Positions 46,969 to 57,865 of a stretch of DNA of 64,000 nt are shown here, one piece after another; the first letter of the stretch is position 1, and each line of letters begins with the position of its first letter. A program made the position numbers and the translations under genes. A model generated the notes under the pieces. It was not told where the DNA came from. It did not search any database and saw nothing but the letters and a program-made list of their open reading frames with translations. The DNA comes from Oopsacas minuta. Lineage: Eukaryota > Porifera > Hexactinellida > Lyssacinosida > Leucopsacidae. The stretch covers positions 1,194,619-1,258,618 of the forward strand of contig JAKMXF010000111.1 of assembly GCA_024704765.1 (NCBI GenBank). Reading direction: 5' to 3'.

Positions 46969-48541
46969 ATGGCTGAAAGTGAAAATCTAAATTGTTTAAT
47001 TAATCCACCCGATCAAACACTAGATAAGAATGATAATTTGTTGTATATCCGAGAAAGATGGGACATTAAGAGGTTACAAACTTGAGTTTCTAAAAGAAGA
47101 AATACCTCATTGTTTCAAAGGCTTTGTAATCTGTACTATTTGTGAGGGAATAATGCGAGATGCATGCGGAGTGGGAAAGCCTCAGGTGTTCATGTGTGCA
47201 GTATGTGCAAATGAAAAGACTACTATTTCCCTGCCACCTAATCGTAACGTAATACATATGATGGTTGTATACTGCCCTTTGAAATCACGTGGTTGTGGTT
47301 GGGAAGGAACGCTTCAATCAGCTGATACACATTTGGATGAGTGTGGATATTTTCACATTGGTTGTGAGCTGTCATGTGGGATTATGCTTGAGAGGAGCGA
47401 AATGGAAACACACCTTACCAAATATTGTCCATTTCGTGAAATAGTTTGTGAATACTGTTCAGAAAATCACAAAGAAACCAATACGAATCTGCACCTAGAG
47501 ACTTGTATAAAGTTACCAATACAGTGTAGTAATGAATGTGGAGTTATAATTGAGAGGATAGACATGGAGAATCACATTGAAGAGACGTGTCCTAATACTC
47601 GGTTAGATTGTGAATATAAAAAGTACGGTTGTGATGTTATAGTCCTCAGAAATGAGGTTGATAAACATAAACTGGAGAACAGACTAATGCACATAGAATT
47701 AATAATGCAGTCTGGAATGCAGAAACAAACAGAAGAGTTAGATAAAGTCAACCAGGAAAACGAGTCTATTAAACAACAGCTTGAATTAGTAATTGAAAAG
47801 AATGAATCCCAGAAAACTATTCTATGTAAATTAACTGAGGATTATTACTCTCTCAAAGACGAATTGAATGAACTTAAGGCTGAATGTAAGAAGGATAGTG
47901 AAATTACCGGAAAAAATCAAGGAAAATTCTTGGATGAGACCTTTAAACCATTAGTCGAACGAGTGGAACTTGTTCATAGGAATAACAATTTATTGCAAGC
48001 AAAGGTATCTGACAAAATAAATTCAGATAAGATAGTAGCATTAACTAGTAATTGCATGGATCTTCAGTATCTAACAGTCTTCCAACAAAAGAAAACTTTT
48101 AAACTAACTGAAATATCCGAAAGAGGTTGGAAATGTCTATTTGAAAATTGGGAAGAGTTGAAGAGTTCGAAGGTTAGGATACTTACGATAAACTATGACC
48201 ATGTTAGCAATGATAATAATGAATTAGTAGTTAGATTTACTGGAAGGTTTTCTGCATCAGAATACAGTAATGCAACTGTAAATATATGTGTCGTTCTATT
48301 GAACAATACTCGGGATATCATGCAGAAGATATACAGAAGTACTGTTAAATTCAGACAGGATGATAATGTCAATGTGAATAATCCTACTCTCCCTCTAATC
48401 AAATATTCCAGTCTGCTCAGTCCTACGAAAAAAACTAATAAGATAGCGTATTCAGTATTGGCAGATATTCCTATGTTAGAGATTCGGAAGGAAGGAGTCT
48501 GCATTAATGATTGTATCTATATTCAAGTATACTATGATTGA
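46969..48541 (+). CDS. TRAF-type zinc-finger coiled-coil protein, possible frame shift near the N-terminus
   Basis: The ATG at 47030 opens a 503-residue frame. It starts with a short Cys cluster (CTICEGIMRDACG ... MCAVC), then TRAF-type zinc fingers (CPLKSRGCGWEG near 83, CSNECGVIIERIDMENH, CEYKKYGCDVIV) at about residues 80-215. A coiled coil follows at about 220-310, then a C-terminal domain I cannot name. An earlier ATG at 46969 opens about 26 residues in another frame, ending NLLYI exactly where the paralogue reads LLYVEKDG. One extra C near 47047-47051 would join them. So either the true start is 47030, or the gene has a +1 shift. TRAF-type fingers usually serve ubiquitin-linked signalling adaptors; no RING is evident. 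Confidence 0.7.
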
Positions 48542-49102
48542 GAGGAAGGCTAGATATGGATCTTCTGAAGGTGCTTTGTATTATATAATAATTTCTCAAT
48601 GAGAGCATGATGAACATATTAACTTGAAATATTAATAATATTATAGTTGAAAAAGATAATTGACAAAATGACGGGAAGGCAGGGCAGGGCTGCCGTGGGA
48701 ATGAAATTTTGAAACCCACTCCTAAGTGGGAAACCCATTGTAAGGAAATCATTTACCATTCCCATCCCTTAAATTAATAATTCCAGCTAATCACGTGGTC
48801 TGGTCCCGAGGTGACCATAGGTATAAATCTGTTTCACTTCTACACCTGGGATGTTATCGTAAACTTGAAAATTATTATACATTTATATGTGAAATGTTTA
48901 GATTTAGCTATTCATTAATTATACGTATCAGTTTCACATAAGACAAGTTATATGCATTACCATTGCATTGTGCGGATTGCATGCTGTTGATTATAGTCCC
49001 TTGGGTACAATTTTCAATTGAAATCGACCTCTTAGTCTCCCCAGTGACCGTTAAGACAAGTTTGACTGTATTGTATTTACTGTTTAGTTTATCAAATCAT
49101 AG
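48542..49102. other. spacer between the TRAF-type paralogues
   Basis: It contains repeat text related to the 1423 hairpin near 48680 (CAGGGCTGCCGTGGGAATG) with a CCCACT/AGTGGG stem near 48714. No gene is seen. Confidence 0.5.
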
Positions 49103-50443
49103 ATGCGTCACAATAATCTGTTTGAGTGTATGTTTTGCGGAGAAAAGTTTAAATCTGAAAATAGTAAAGATTGTCACATGGTTGAATGTTCAGCTGATGA
49201 CAGACAAATCAGCTGGTTGGATACAGTTACTAATAAAAGTAAGTATTGAAAATATACATGCAGTAGAACCTCCACTAACGGGAACTTCGGGAAACGGAGT
49301 GAAAATCAATAGAGTGAATTCCTAGTCCCATACAATTGAACCCCCACAAACAGGGAAACAGGGAAGCAGGGTAGCATTTTCGGCGTCCCTGGCTCCCTGT
49401 GTTGTGGAGGTGCCACTTCCAACTATTATTGATTATAATTAAAATTAATACACCGAATATTAAGAACCACATAATTAATTTAATACTGAATCCAATCTCT
49501 TTAATTTTTCATCAGATATTGCTTGAAATGCTTAGTTATCTAAACCATTCGCACAATTTTATATACACACAGCCTGTAACTTAATAGTAGTTCATGTATA
49601 GGTGTTGAGGGACGTATACATTTTGCATCAAAAGATAATAGAGAGACTCTATTGTATGTTGAGAAAGATGGAATGTTTAGAGGTTATAAAACTGAACTTT
49701 TAAAAGAGGAACTACCTACGTATTTTAGAAGCTTTGTATCATGTAGTAGTTGTGGGGGATTAATGCGGGAGGCTCGTGGAGTGGGAGATCCTCAGATACT
49801 TTTATGTCTAGTTTGTACTGAAAAAAAGAATTCTAATGCATTCGTAGCTAGCGATGAAGCAGTGGGGAATTTGGCAGTCTACTGCCCATTAAAGTCACGT
49901 GGATGTAAATGGGAAAATACAATCTCGTTAATTGACAAACATTTGGACATCTGTGAGTATTTTAATTTAGAATGTCCCCTGAAATGTGGAGTAATACTCA
50001 AGAGAGTAGACATACAAAATCATATAACGATATCATGTCCACATAGATTGATAAAGTGTAAATACTGTAGAGCGCTACATAAAGACATAGATTTGGCTTC
50101 TCATCAAAGATCAGTGTGTACAAATTTTCCATTGGATTGCAGTAATAAATGTGGAAATAAATTCAAAAGAGTAGACATGAAGTATCATATGGAAAAGGTG
50201 TGCCCGAATACTAAGTCAGAATGTTCCTATAAGAAGTATGGATGTGATGTGATACTAGCAAGGAAGGATTTGGAATCTCACAAAAATGAAAATAGATTTG
50301 TACATTTGGAACTGAAAACTGATTTTATTGAAAAGGAGATGAAATCAGAAATACAAAAACTGAAAAGCGAAAACGCATCTCTCCGAAAAGATTTTGATTC
50401 AATGAAGAGAATTAATTATAAAACTTCTAAAATTTTTAAGTAA
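49103..50443 (+). CDS. C2HC finger plus TRAF-type zinc-finger protein, two exons
   Basis: Exon 1 (49103..49238) encodes a Cys2-His-Cys finger (FECMFCGEKFKSENSKDCHM with a following VEC). Exon 2 (49602..50443) joins in phase 1, giving 325 residues. The part from LLYVEKDGMFRGYK onward is collinear with the upstream gene: Cys cluster, TRAF-type fingers (CPLKSRGCKWEN, CSNKCGNKFKRVDM, CSYKKYGCDVIL), then a short coiled coil ending at residue 325. It lacks the long coiled coil and C-terminal domain of its neighbour. The pair is an old tandem duplication whose two members have different ends. The role is probably as a signalling adaptor, inferred from fold only. Confidence 0.75.
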
Positions 50444-50603
50444 CATTTATATTTTAATAATAATATTACAGTTATAGTTCCAATAGTCAATTAGTGAAAA
50501 TATTGGTCAACAAACTGGTATAAATATTTATTGATAACCAGGTATGGTGAGAAGCTGTTACCAGCCAATTTACTTGTCTTGCTGTTAACAACACAAACTT
50601 GTC

Positions 50604-50912
50604 TATAACGGTAACCGAAGGGACTGGCCAAAAGTGGCCATTATATACAGACGGCCGCTATAGAGAGGTTGACCGTAATACATAAGTATGGTAGTAATTT
50701 TATGTTAATGGTGGTAATATAGATAAATTGGCCTTTAAGACAAGTAACCGATATTTAAGATAATATAGTGGAAGTAATTAATGATAGTCACCTAAGGGAC
50801 TTGTCAAGGAAAACGTATAGGAGGCGACCACTATATAAAGTGGCCGTTAGAGCCAGGTTTATCGCCAGCAAAGAACCAAAATGGTGGCCGCTATGTGCAG
50901 GTGACCGTTATA
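50604..50912. repeat. MITE-like element with TATAACGGTNACC ends
   Basis: TATAACGGTAACC (50604) and GGTGACCGTTATA (ends 50912) are inverted repeats matching at 12 of 13 positions. Related pieces such as GTGGCC(A/G)TTA and CCGCTATA occur inside, in both orientations. Confidence 0.65.
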
Positions 50913-51324
50913 CGGATGTACTAGGTTAGGCAGGTTTGACTCTATTTGCCATTGTTGACAACTACATTTCTCCAAACAATTAGCAGTTTAGCTTTGCTAT
51001 TATTCGAGCCGTTAGCTAACAGCTGTTAAATAACCCAACTCTATAATAGTATCTATTTATTAGAATAATTTATTTCTAATTTGGATAAATACAGACAGAT
51101 ATAATTAAATTTAGTCATAGCTGATCAGAGCACTCTACAGCTTACCTGTTTCCAGGCCTGTCGATTAGCTCCCCTTGATACCATTAAGTAACTTCTGTAT
51201 AACCCTTATGTGTATATTTCATCTTTTAACGAGCGCGGTTGCGAACATTTCGTGTCCACACTCCATATTCGGACTCAGCATACTCTATTACCCTAGTATA
51301 GCCTTTGAAAGTATGAATCTACTA

Positions 51325-51388
51325 AGAATTTGAAATTTGCTTAGTTTCTGTACCTAAAAGTACAGAATGTAAGCAAATTTCAAATTCT
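51325..51388. repeat. hairpin, 28-bp arms
   Basis: AGAATTTGAAATTTGCTTAG at the left is mirrored at the right. The arms differ at about two positions and enclose a loop of about eight bases. Confidence 0.75.
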
Positions 51389-51470
51389 ATCTGTTTACTT
51401 TATATTCATAAAAAACAACAATAAATTTACATATTATTATCCAGATTCTCAGAATCGTATTATATGCACT

Positions 51471-51501
51471 CAGTTACCCTGACAAAGTGTCAGGGTAACT
51501 G
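51471..51501. repeat. perfect 14-bp hairpin
   Basis: CAGTTACCCTGACA and TGTCAGGGTAACTG are exact complements around a three-base AAG loop. It is unusually GC-rich and perfect for this window. There is no poly-T tail suggesting a terminator, and no gene is adjacent. Confidence 0.8.
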
Positions 51502-51996
51502 GGAAGTGAATAATTTATCTCTATCAATCTTACATAGATAGGAAAGAAAAACAAGGCAGACAGCAGGTGCCAATTAGCACCATAAACGTACTTATGTGAC
51601 AATTTTCATTTTCATTGAATTCAATACAGACATTATCCATGTTAATTATTGGACATCTCCTAAGGGTCTACATGTGTAAGACTACAAGCATGATCAATGT
51701 ATAATTAAATGACATCTCCCCAATGCTAATCATTATTAAAGATATGTTTGTAATATCTTTAATTTTCCGCATTTCTATAAATGCAATGGTAATGATTACA
51801 TATTAATAGATTTATATTTTCGTATTATTTCTATAACTGATATTATTTCAGCAAATATCGATTACAAACCTTTAGCTTGACATATAAAGCTAATGAAGTA
51901 TTATTACATAAGGTTATTATGCTTAGTCGATAAATAAATGAATAATATAAAGTGTAGGAGATTTTAAGTTTGTATATAAACAAGTGGTGTAAGTAA

Positions 51997-53001
51997 ATGG
52001 CTAAGTTAATTATTTCAAAAGATTGCAGTTCTGTTACTGAAAGCACAAATTCGGACATGAGTGTAATAGTAGAACGTAACGCTCACACTCCCCTACCCAC
52101 CCTTCGTCCTCAAAACGAGAGAATACCTCTATCTTTCAACCATATTTCAGACTCTCTTACAGACCTGAATAGTCAGAGCGATTCTGGTGAAGAAGATTAT
52201 CCACCTAACTCCATAAAGCAAATCGAATGGTTCCATCCTGACATGAACAGATTGATGGCATCTTCTTTTCTGAAAACACACAATTTGGAAGGGTCTTATC
52301 TCCTGCGTCCATCGGATAATTATCCCATTGAAAACATAGAACAGTACACACTATCTGTCTGGTCTGGTGGCGGAGCATTCGAATTCCCAGTAAAATACAA
52401 ATTAGATGATTTAACGTTAGAGTATGGACTCCATGCTTATACAATGGCAGAGTTCATATCTCACTTTAAGAAATTTCCTCGTATCGGAAAACCTAATCTC
52501 GCTCTCATTCTCAAATTTCCTTTGGGACGTTCCATAATGGAACCATCACAATACGAGGTATATAAACCAGAGGGGTATGGTCGAAACGTTGACACTCTGG
52601 AAGGACTCAAAAATAGCATATTCGAAGGACAAGATAGCGCCAGTCTAACGACTAATTTCTTCCCAATCAATAAATCAGGTTTCTTGCATAAACGGGGTCA
52701 TGTTAGGAAGAACTGGAAGAAACGCTGGTTTGTTTTGGACAGAGGAGAGCTCTCCTACTATTCAGGAACTCCGACTACACCTCAGCAAGCCCATAACAAA
52801 CTGATACGTAAACTTGATTTAGGACAGGTATTGTGGTTAGATGAAAAAGAGCATACGTTTAAACAGAAGTATTGCTTCACGCTATACTTCCCTGGAATTA
52901 AGTACAGTATGTATGCATTTGAAGAGGAAGATTACGAAGCATGGATCTCGATACTCAAACAAGCTCTTAAACTACCTCGTCATAATGAATCTACAAGTTG
53001 A
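51997..53001 (+). CDS. DAPP1: DAPP1-like SH2 and PH domain adaptor
   Basis: DAPP1 (Bam32) is a cytosolic adaptor that reaches the plasma membrane by binding PI(3,4,5)P3 or PI(3,4)P2 through its PH domain and docks phosphotyrosine through its SH2 domain. The product has 334 residues (human 280) in a single exon. The SH2 domain spans about 77-165 (EWFHPDMNRLMA, then GSYLLRPSD with the phosphotyrosine-binding Arg). The PH domain spans about 226-325 (KSGFLHKRGHVRKNWKKRWF, the Lys/Arg-rich phosphoinositide pattern, with a C-terminal Trp in YEAWISILKQ). The extra length is a Ser/Thr-rich N-terminus and the linker. It is intact. Confidence 0.92.
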   Translation: MAKLIISKDCSSVTESTNSDMSVIVERNAHTPLPTLRPQNERIPLSFNHISDSLTDLNSQSDSGEEDYPPNSIKQIEWFHPDMNRLMASSFLKTHNLEGSYLLRPSDNYPIENIEQYTLSVWSGGGAFEFPVKYKLDDLTLEYGLHAYTMAEFISHFKKFPRIGKPNLALILKFPLGRSIMEPSQYEVYKPEGYGRNVDTLEGLKNSIFEGQDSASLTTNFFPINKSGFLHKRGHVRKNWKKRWFVLDRGELSYYSGTPTTPQQAHNKLIRKLDLGQVLWLDEKEHTFKQKYCFTLYFPGIKYSMYAFEEEDYEAWISILKQALKLPRHNESTS

Positions 53002-54503
53002 CACCATTAATTTGTTTTATTTGTATTGTTTGTTGTAATATATAGATTCTGATTTTAACGTTGCCCACTGAGTTCTCTTTACCTGGCAAAACTATCTATA
53101 TTCTAGACAATCGAGAACACGATTGACACATTAACTACAGATATAGAGTAATACATTTACAAATGTTACGTGAGTCTACAGTAATTATTATATTGAAGTA
53201 TCCATGGTTAAATTGTATTAATTATTTAAATTCAACTTTATAATCAGTGATATTAAATCTAAGAACAAATTTATCAATCTCGATATCCTATTCATCTGAA
53301 TTCGTATAGCGGGCCGCTAGATTGGCATGGTCATCATAACAACCCTCCACTGTAAATTAAGTTTAGGGGTAAACTGCGAAGTATTGCAACTATACTCTTT
53401 TCTATAATATTCTGTATTAACTATAGCTTTCAAATTCTTATTTTCTGATTAACAAAAATTAAATATGTACTCTGAACTACAAGTATTATTTTTGGGAAAT
53501 TTTTTCGATAGTTACAGACGTAAACATTTTGCACACAGAGAGAGCATCATTGTACAATTATTATCAAATCATTATACCAATTAATCTTAGATCATTTTAC
53601 AAATGAGCATTATTTATCAATTGTATGTGTTTATTCAGCAGTAAATCGTAGCTCTAACTATTCCAAGTGATGAATCTCCCTCCCTATGAATTGTGAACAA
53701 AGATACATGGTCTAGGAATAAGGGGACATTCAATATTAATGAGAGTAAATCGTTAACAATAATATTACAGCTACAATGAGTTATTGACTATATTTATGAG
53801 AATCTGGAAGGTAATTCTATTCTTATTAATCCTATTCAAATGTAATTTACTGTTGAATAAGTCATGTTTTACGCTTATTTATGGAGGCTACATAGCTTTT
53901 TTCGAATTAAAACCAACAGAATTACCTTCCAGACAGAAATTTAGCTAAAATATACATAAATATTATATTATAAATCGTATTACCTCGAATAATCGCAATC
54001 TCCTGAGACTCCTAACAGTTTTAACTGCCTAAAGTGAATCGTTGTTTCCCATTATTTGGCTTACTGTTTATAAGGATAAATACACATAATGCAAGCACAT
54101 AGGTATAGTTATATCGAAATGATCGTGTTTACAAAAATCGAAACTGTCCTCTCAAGGGGTCTTGAAATAATTAATCGCCCTGGCTATTATTTGAGGTAAT
54201 ACCGTAATTTACTACTTATCGAATTATCGCTAATATCTTCTCTGATAAACTACGTTTGCTGAATCAGATTTATTCTAATTTCGACACAGCTGACAAAATA
54301 AAACGCTCATGATGAATAATAAGATACTAATTAGTGCTAATTCTATATCTCAATTGCAAGACTTAGCCTACCACACCACTAATGAACTAAAACTACTATA
54401 TAAACTGGAGTAGTATAAGAAAGTGCATTTGAGTTAGTTTAGAAACTTGTTAAAGACTTGAGTAGCTGCAAGAATAAATAATTATACGTAAATATAATCA
54501 AGC
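53002..54503. other. intergenic, AT-rich, one MITE
   Basis: No gene is recognised. The inverted-repeat element at 53803-53943 is the only clear structure. Confidence 0.5.
53803..53943. repeat. MITE with perfect 16-bp inverted ends
   Basis: TCTGGAAGGTAATTCT at 53803-53818 and its exact reverse complement at 53928-53943 bound a 141-bp AT-rich element. Confidence 0.8.
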
Positions 54504-55145
54504 ATGCAAACACTCAAAAAAGAACATCCCCAGTATTTCAGAGTACAGGACAGATTCAACAAGACTCTAAATTCAAAAGATGCATGGGAGTTCCTCCTTG
54601 CTTCCAATTCCACTCACGTGCTCATTCACTACTTCGCACAATACATGTACGCACGTCCTAATGCTGATTTTGGAACTGAAGGAGGTTTTAGTAAACAGAC
54701 ACTAAACTGGTTGAATCTAATCCTATTCTTTTTTGTGATAGCATTCATCCTGGTGTTCATGTTGCTGGTACCAATAGCATGTTTAGGAACAGGAGTGTAT
54801 GGACAGTTAAGTAGTAGCCCAGATGATCTGTCTAACATACAACTAATGGTTGTAGGTTCATTAGCTATTATAGAGTTCATTGCTCGAGTTGTATGGTACT
54901 TTATTGGACGACTTGATACCAAAGATTCCGTATTTACATTTGTGGAAACTTTTGACTTTTTGCCAGTCCCCATCATTGCTCTCTTCATTTGGGGAATAGT
55001 AGAAGCTGTAAGTGTACAGTTTGATATCTACTCAGTTGTAAATGCTCCATTACTCCTGAATGTATTGGGAGTATTGGGATGGGGAATATACCTGCTGTTT
55101 AGACTACAGAAGTTTGCTATTCGGATTTTTGATGGTCCAGATTAA
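54504..55145 (+). CDS. unidentified four-helix membrane protein, copy 1
   Basis: The 213-residue product has a polar N-terminus of about 65 residues with an NST glycosylation-type site. Hydrophobic segments then follow near 70-95 (LNLILFFFVIAFILVFMLLV), 112-132, 150-170 and 180-200. The C-terminus is basic (RLQKFAIRIFDGPD). I do not recognise the family. A copy differing at three residue positions or fewer lies at 57224. Both reading frames are intact and single-exon. Orientation of the N-terminus cannot be settled by eye. Confidence 0.75.
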   Translation: MQTLKKEHPQYFRVQDRFNKTLNSKDAWEFLLASNSTHVLIHYFAQYMYARPNADFGTEGGFSKQTLNWLNLILFFFVIAFILVFMLLVPIACLGTGVYGQLSSSPDDLSNIQLMVVGSLAIIEFIARVVWYFIGRLDTKDSVFTFVETFDFLPVPIIALFIWGIVEAVSVQFDIYSVVNAPLLLNVLGVLGWGIYLLFRLQKFAIRIFDGPD

Positions 55146-56159
55146 CTATACCATCTTGGAAAAAAAGATATACTGTAAAACTACATGTTTATGTTTGGGA
55201 TTTTGCTATATTACCACTATATGTATTGCTGGTATTTGTATGCAGATATCTTTTAATGAGTTATATATCTCTGGTAAATATTCTAATAATAACCACTTGG
55301 GTGCTTCATGACGTGAGGCTCTTATGACTTACCCTGCGAGCCATTGATTTCTAACTCGAACCATTTAAACGTGTCGATTGTAATTGTATAATAATGAATT
55401 GATTAGAAGGTAATAGATTTTGCAAACTAATCTCTATTACTTTAATCTGTAGCTTATGTCAACCCATCGAATACAGAGGACTCACCACCCACAAGGAAAT
55501 AGGTTAGTATGACCGTTCTTTTTTTGCTAGAGAAGATGATGGGAAGATTTCCTTTAATGCTCTACTCATACGTACGCTAGTTCTTGTAATTCTTCAATTC
55601 AAACAACTCCTTTGAATTTCTAAGTACTTAATCCCTTAACTTGATGTATGGAAGGTGCAAAGGTTTTCGTTCCGAATTGGCGATGAATTAGCTTATGAAA
55701 CTCAAGTATACGAAAAGCTATTAAAATAAGCTTCAATACTATACAAATAATAGTTATACATCTCCAGAAAGCGGAAAAAAGTTATTATAATTATACTAAT
55801 GCTTCAAACAAGAGAGAATTTAATGTATGAGAAGTTTTGCTCAGTATTCCTAACAGAGGAAGATTGGATCCTAGTTGGGGAGGAGAATGATTGGTTCCAG
55901 AAGTAATTGGCAAGTGAATCTTAGAGTAAGACAACAGGATGGACGAATTCGAGTAGTACTTACAAATAGAGTAAGACCTCGATATATGCCTGAAATTGAA
56001 ACTGATGATTATGACGATATTAATGAGATAACAAACAGTATATATCTATATATATCTATACAGAGCATGCTACTATAAAACTACACAGAGCATACTTAAA
56101 CCTTCTCGCAAAAAGGTACACAGAGCTTTATTTGAATTATGGATAGAGATCCAAGAATT

Positions 56160-56330
56160 CAAATACAGTAGACTCCACTTATATAGAGCCACCGTTAAAT
56201 CGGGCCAACCTGGTTAACCATACAATAGTTTTAATTCACTCCGGTTAATCGGGCCAACACCCTTATTACGCTTAATCGGGTCAAAATGGCCTGGTCCCGA
56301 TGTGACCCTATTTAGCGGAGTCTAATGTTT
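56160..56330. repeat. AATCGGGCC interspersed repeat, best copy
   Basis: It begins AGTAGACTCCACTTATATAG and ends TTTAGCGGAGTCTA, an imperfect inverted terminus around TAGACTCC. CGGTTAATCGGGCCAAC and the related CGCTTAATCGGGTCAA lie inside. Shorter relatives lie at 15262-15380 and 36325-36425. Confidence 0.65.
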
Positions 56331-56773
56331 ACGTAACTCTCCAAAAAGAAGGGCAAGTAAGCTTTGAACGGCAGCCTCTATACTACTAAATAATTTATAA
56401 TTGTATGCATGGGCGAAATTCGATTATGGAGATCGACATATATAACTTTTTGTTACCCAAATAATGGGCCCAAGTCCGATTCCTAAACCTCTGAATGGGA
56501 GTTTGAGACCATGCTTGGATAATGAAAAGTTAGGTTAATCACAGGTCAAATAATCGCTTGACACTGGAAAAAAGGTATTACACTTTCTATTAAATACAAT
56601 TTATAGATTATTATGTAAGTTAGAGGCAAATTATTCAAACTTTCTTTCTGGAAGACATTTGAATTTAATCCGCTATGGTCGTAACCATAATTACAAATAA
56701 TGCTGTGTGTACTAGTATACGAAAACGCTCTGTTTACTATTATACGAGCATCTGTGTATCTTTCTATTTGTAG

Positions 56774-56909
56774 AAGGGAGTGTTATACGTACCTTTTTGG
56801 AAAGTTTCTGCCATGTGGAAGCAGAAAAAATATGTAATATATTTTGTCCATATTTTTCAGATTCTGCATGCATAAACTTTCCAAAAAATGTACGTATAAC
56901 ACTCCTTTA
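56774..56909. repeat. MITE with ~50-bp inverted ends
   Basis: AAGGGAGTGTTATACGTACC at the left is mirrored by GTACGTATAACACTCCTT at the right. Pairing continues inward (TTGGAAAGTTT with AAACTTTCCAA, and GCAGAA with TTCTGC). Confidence 0.85.
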
Positions 56910-57223
56910 TTTTTACTAAATATTCGCGGGAATTACAATTATGACTACACTACTAGATAAATTATGAGGATAGCATAGAAACATTTTTTAACCAAATGAA
57001 ACGCTCATGATTAATAGCTAATCTGCGTGTAAAACTAACGTTATATTCTATATCTCCATTGTACATACCACTCAAAGAACTAGACTACTAGAGATTCTAT
57101 ATGTGTATATTCTACATATAAGCTAGCTGGCTCAGGTGAGTGCATTTGAATTCCAACTAGATTAGTAACTTGTTAATGACTTGAATAGCTGCAATTATTT
57201 AATAAGTATCTTTGTAATCAAGC

Positions 57224-57865
57224 ATGCAAGAACTCAAAAAAGAACATCCCCAGTATTTCAGAGTACAGGACAGATTCAACAAGACTCTAAATTCAAAAGA
57301 TGCATGGGAGTTCCTCCTTGCTTCCAATTCCACTCACGTGCTCATTCACTACTTCGCACAATACATGTACGCACGTCCTAATGCTGATTTTGGAACTGAA
57401 AGAGGTTTTAGTAAACAGACACTAAACTGGTTGAATCTAATCCTATTCTTTTTTGTGATAGCATTCATCCTGGTGTTCATGTTGCTGGTACCAATAGCAT
57501 GTTTAGGAACAGGAGTGTATGGACAGTTAAGTAGTAGCCCAGATGATCTGTCTAACATACAACTAATGGTTGTAGGTTCATTAGCTATTATAGAGTTCAT
57601 TGCTCGAGTTGTATGGTACTTTATTGGACGACTTGATACCAAAGATTCCGTATTTACATTTGTGGAAACTTTTGACTTTTTGCCAGTCCCCATCATTGCT
57701 CTCTTCATTTGGGGAATAGTAGAAGCTGTAAGTGTACAGTTTGATATCTACTCAGTTGTAAATGCTCCATTACTCCTGAATGTATTGGGAGTATTGGGAT
57801 GGGGAATATACCTGCTGTTTAGACTACAGAAGTTTGCTATTCGGATTTTTGATGGTCCAGATTAA
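57224..57865 (+). CDS. unidentified four-helix membrane protein, copy 2
   Basis: It is collinear with the 54504 gene. The coding sequences differ only by two adjacent bases at codon 3 (Thr to Glu) and one base giving Gly to Arg in TERGF. Synonymous sites appear unchanged, yet upstream and downstream flanks have clearly diverged and differ by indels. A shared tail motif (CTTCATGACGTGAGGC) follows each gene at different distances. The sharp identity boundary at the coding region suggests recent gene conversion. Confidence 0.75.
   Translation: MQELKKEHPQYFRVQDRFNKTLNSKDAWEFLLASNSTHVLIHYFAQYMYARPNADFGTERGFSKQTLNWLNLILFFFVIAFILVFMLLVPIACLGTGVYGQLSSSPDDLSNIQLMVVGSLAIIEFIARVVWYFIGRLDTKDSVFTFVETFDFLPVPIIALFIWGIVEAVSVQFDIYSVVNAPLLLNVLGVLGWGIYLLFRLQKFAIRIFDGPD

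Larger units (their letters stand above)
50444..51996. other. repeat-rich intergenic region
   Basis: No gene is recognised. The region contains one inverted-repeat element and two hairpins listed separately. Confidence 0.6.
55146..57223. other. intergenic between the two membrane-protein copies
   Basis: It contains the AATCGGGCC repeat and a MITE (listed). A short open stretch at 55889-56078 (Arg-rich, then acidic) is unsupported. Confidence 0.5.

Noticed and set aside
48193-48504. Minus-strand open frame inside the TRAF-type gene
   Set aside because: It is the antisense shadow of a clear coding sequence.
55875-56078. Small open frame between the membrane-protein copies
   Set aside because: It is short, Arg-rich then low complexity, with no homologue recognised and no splice support.
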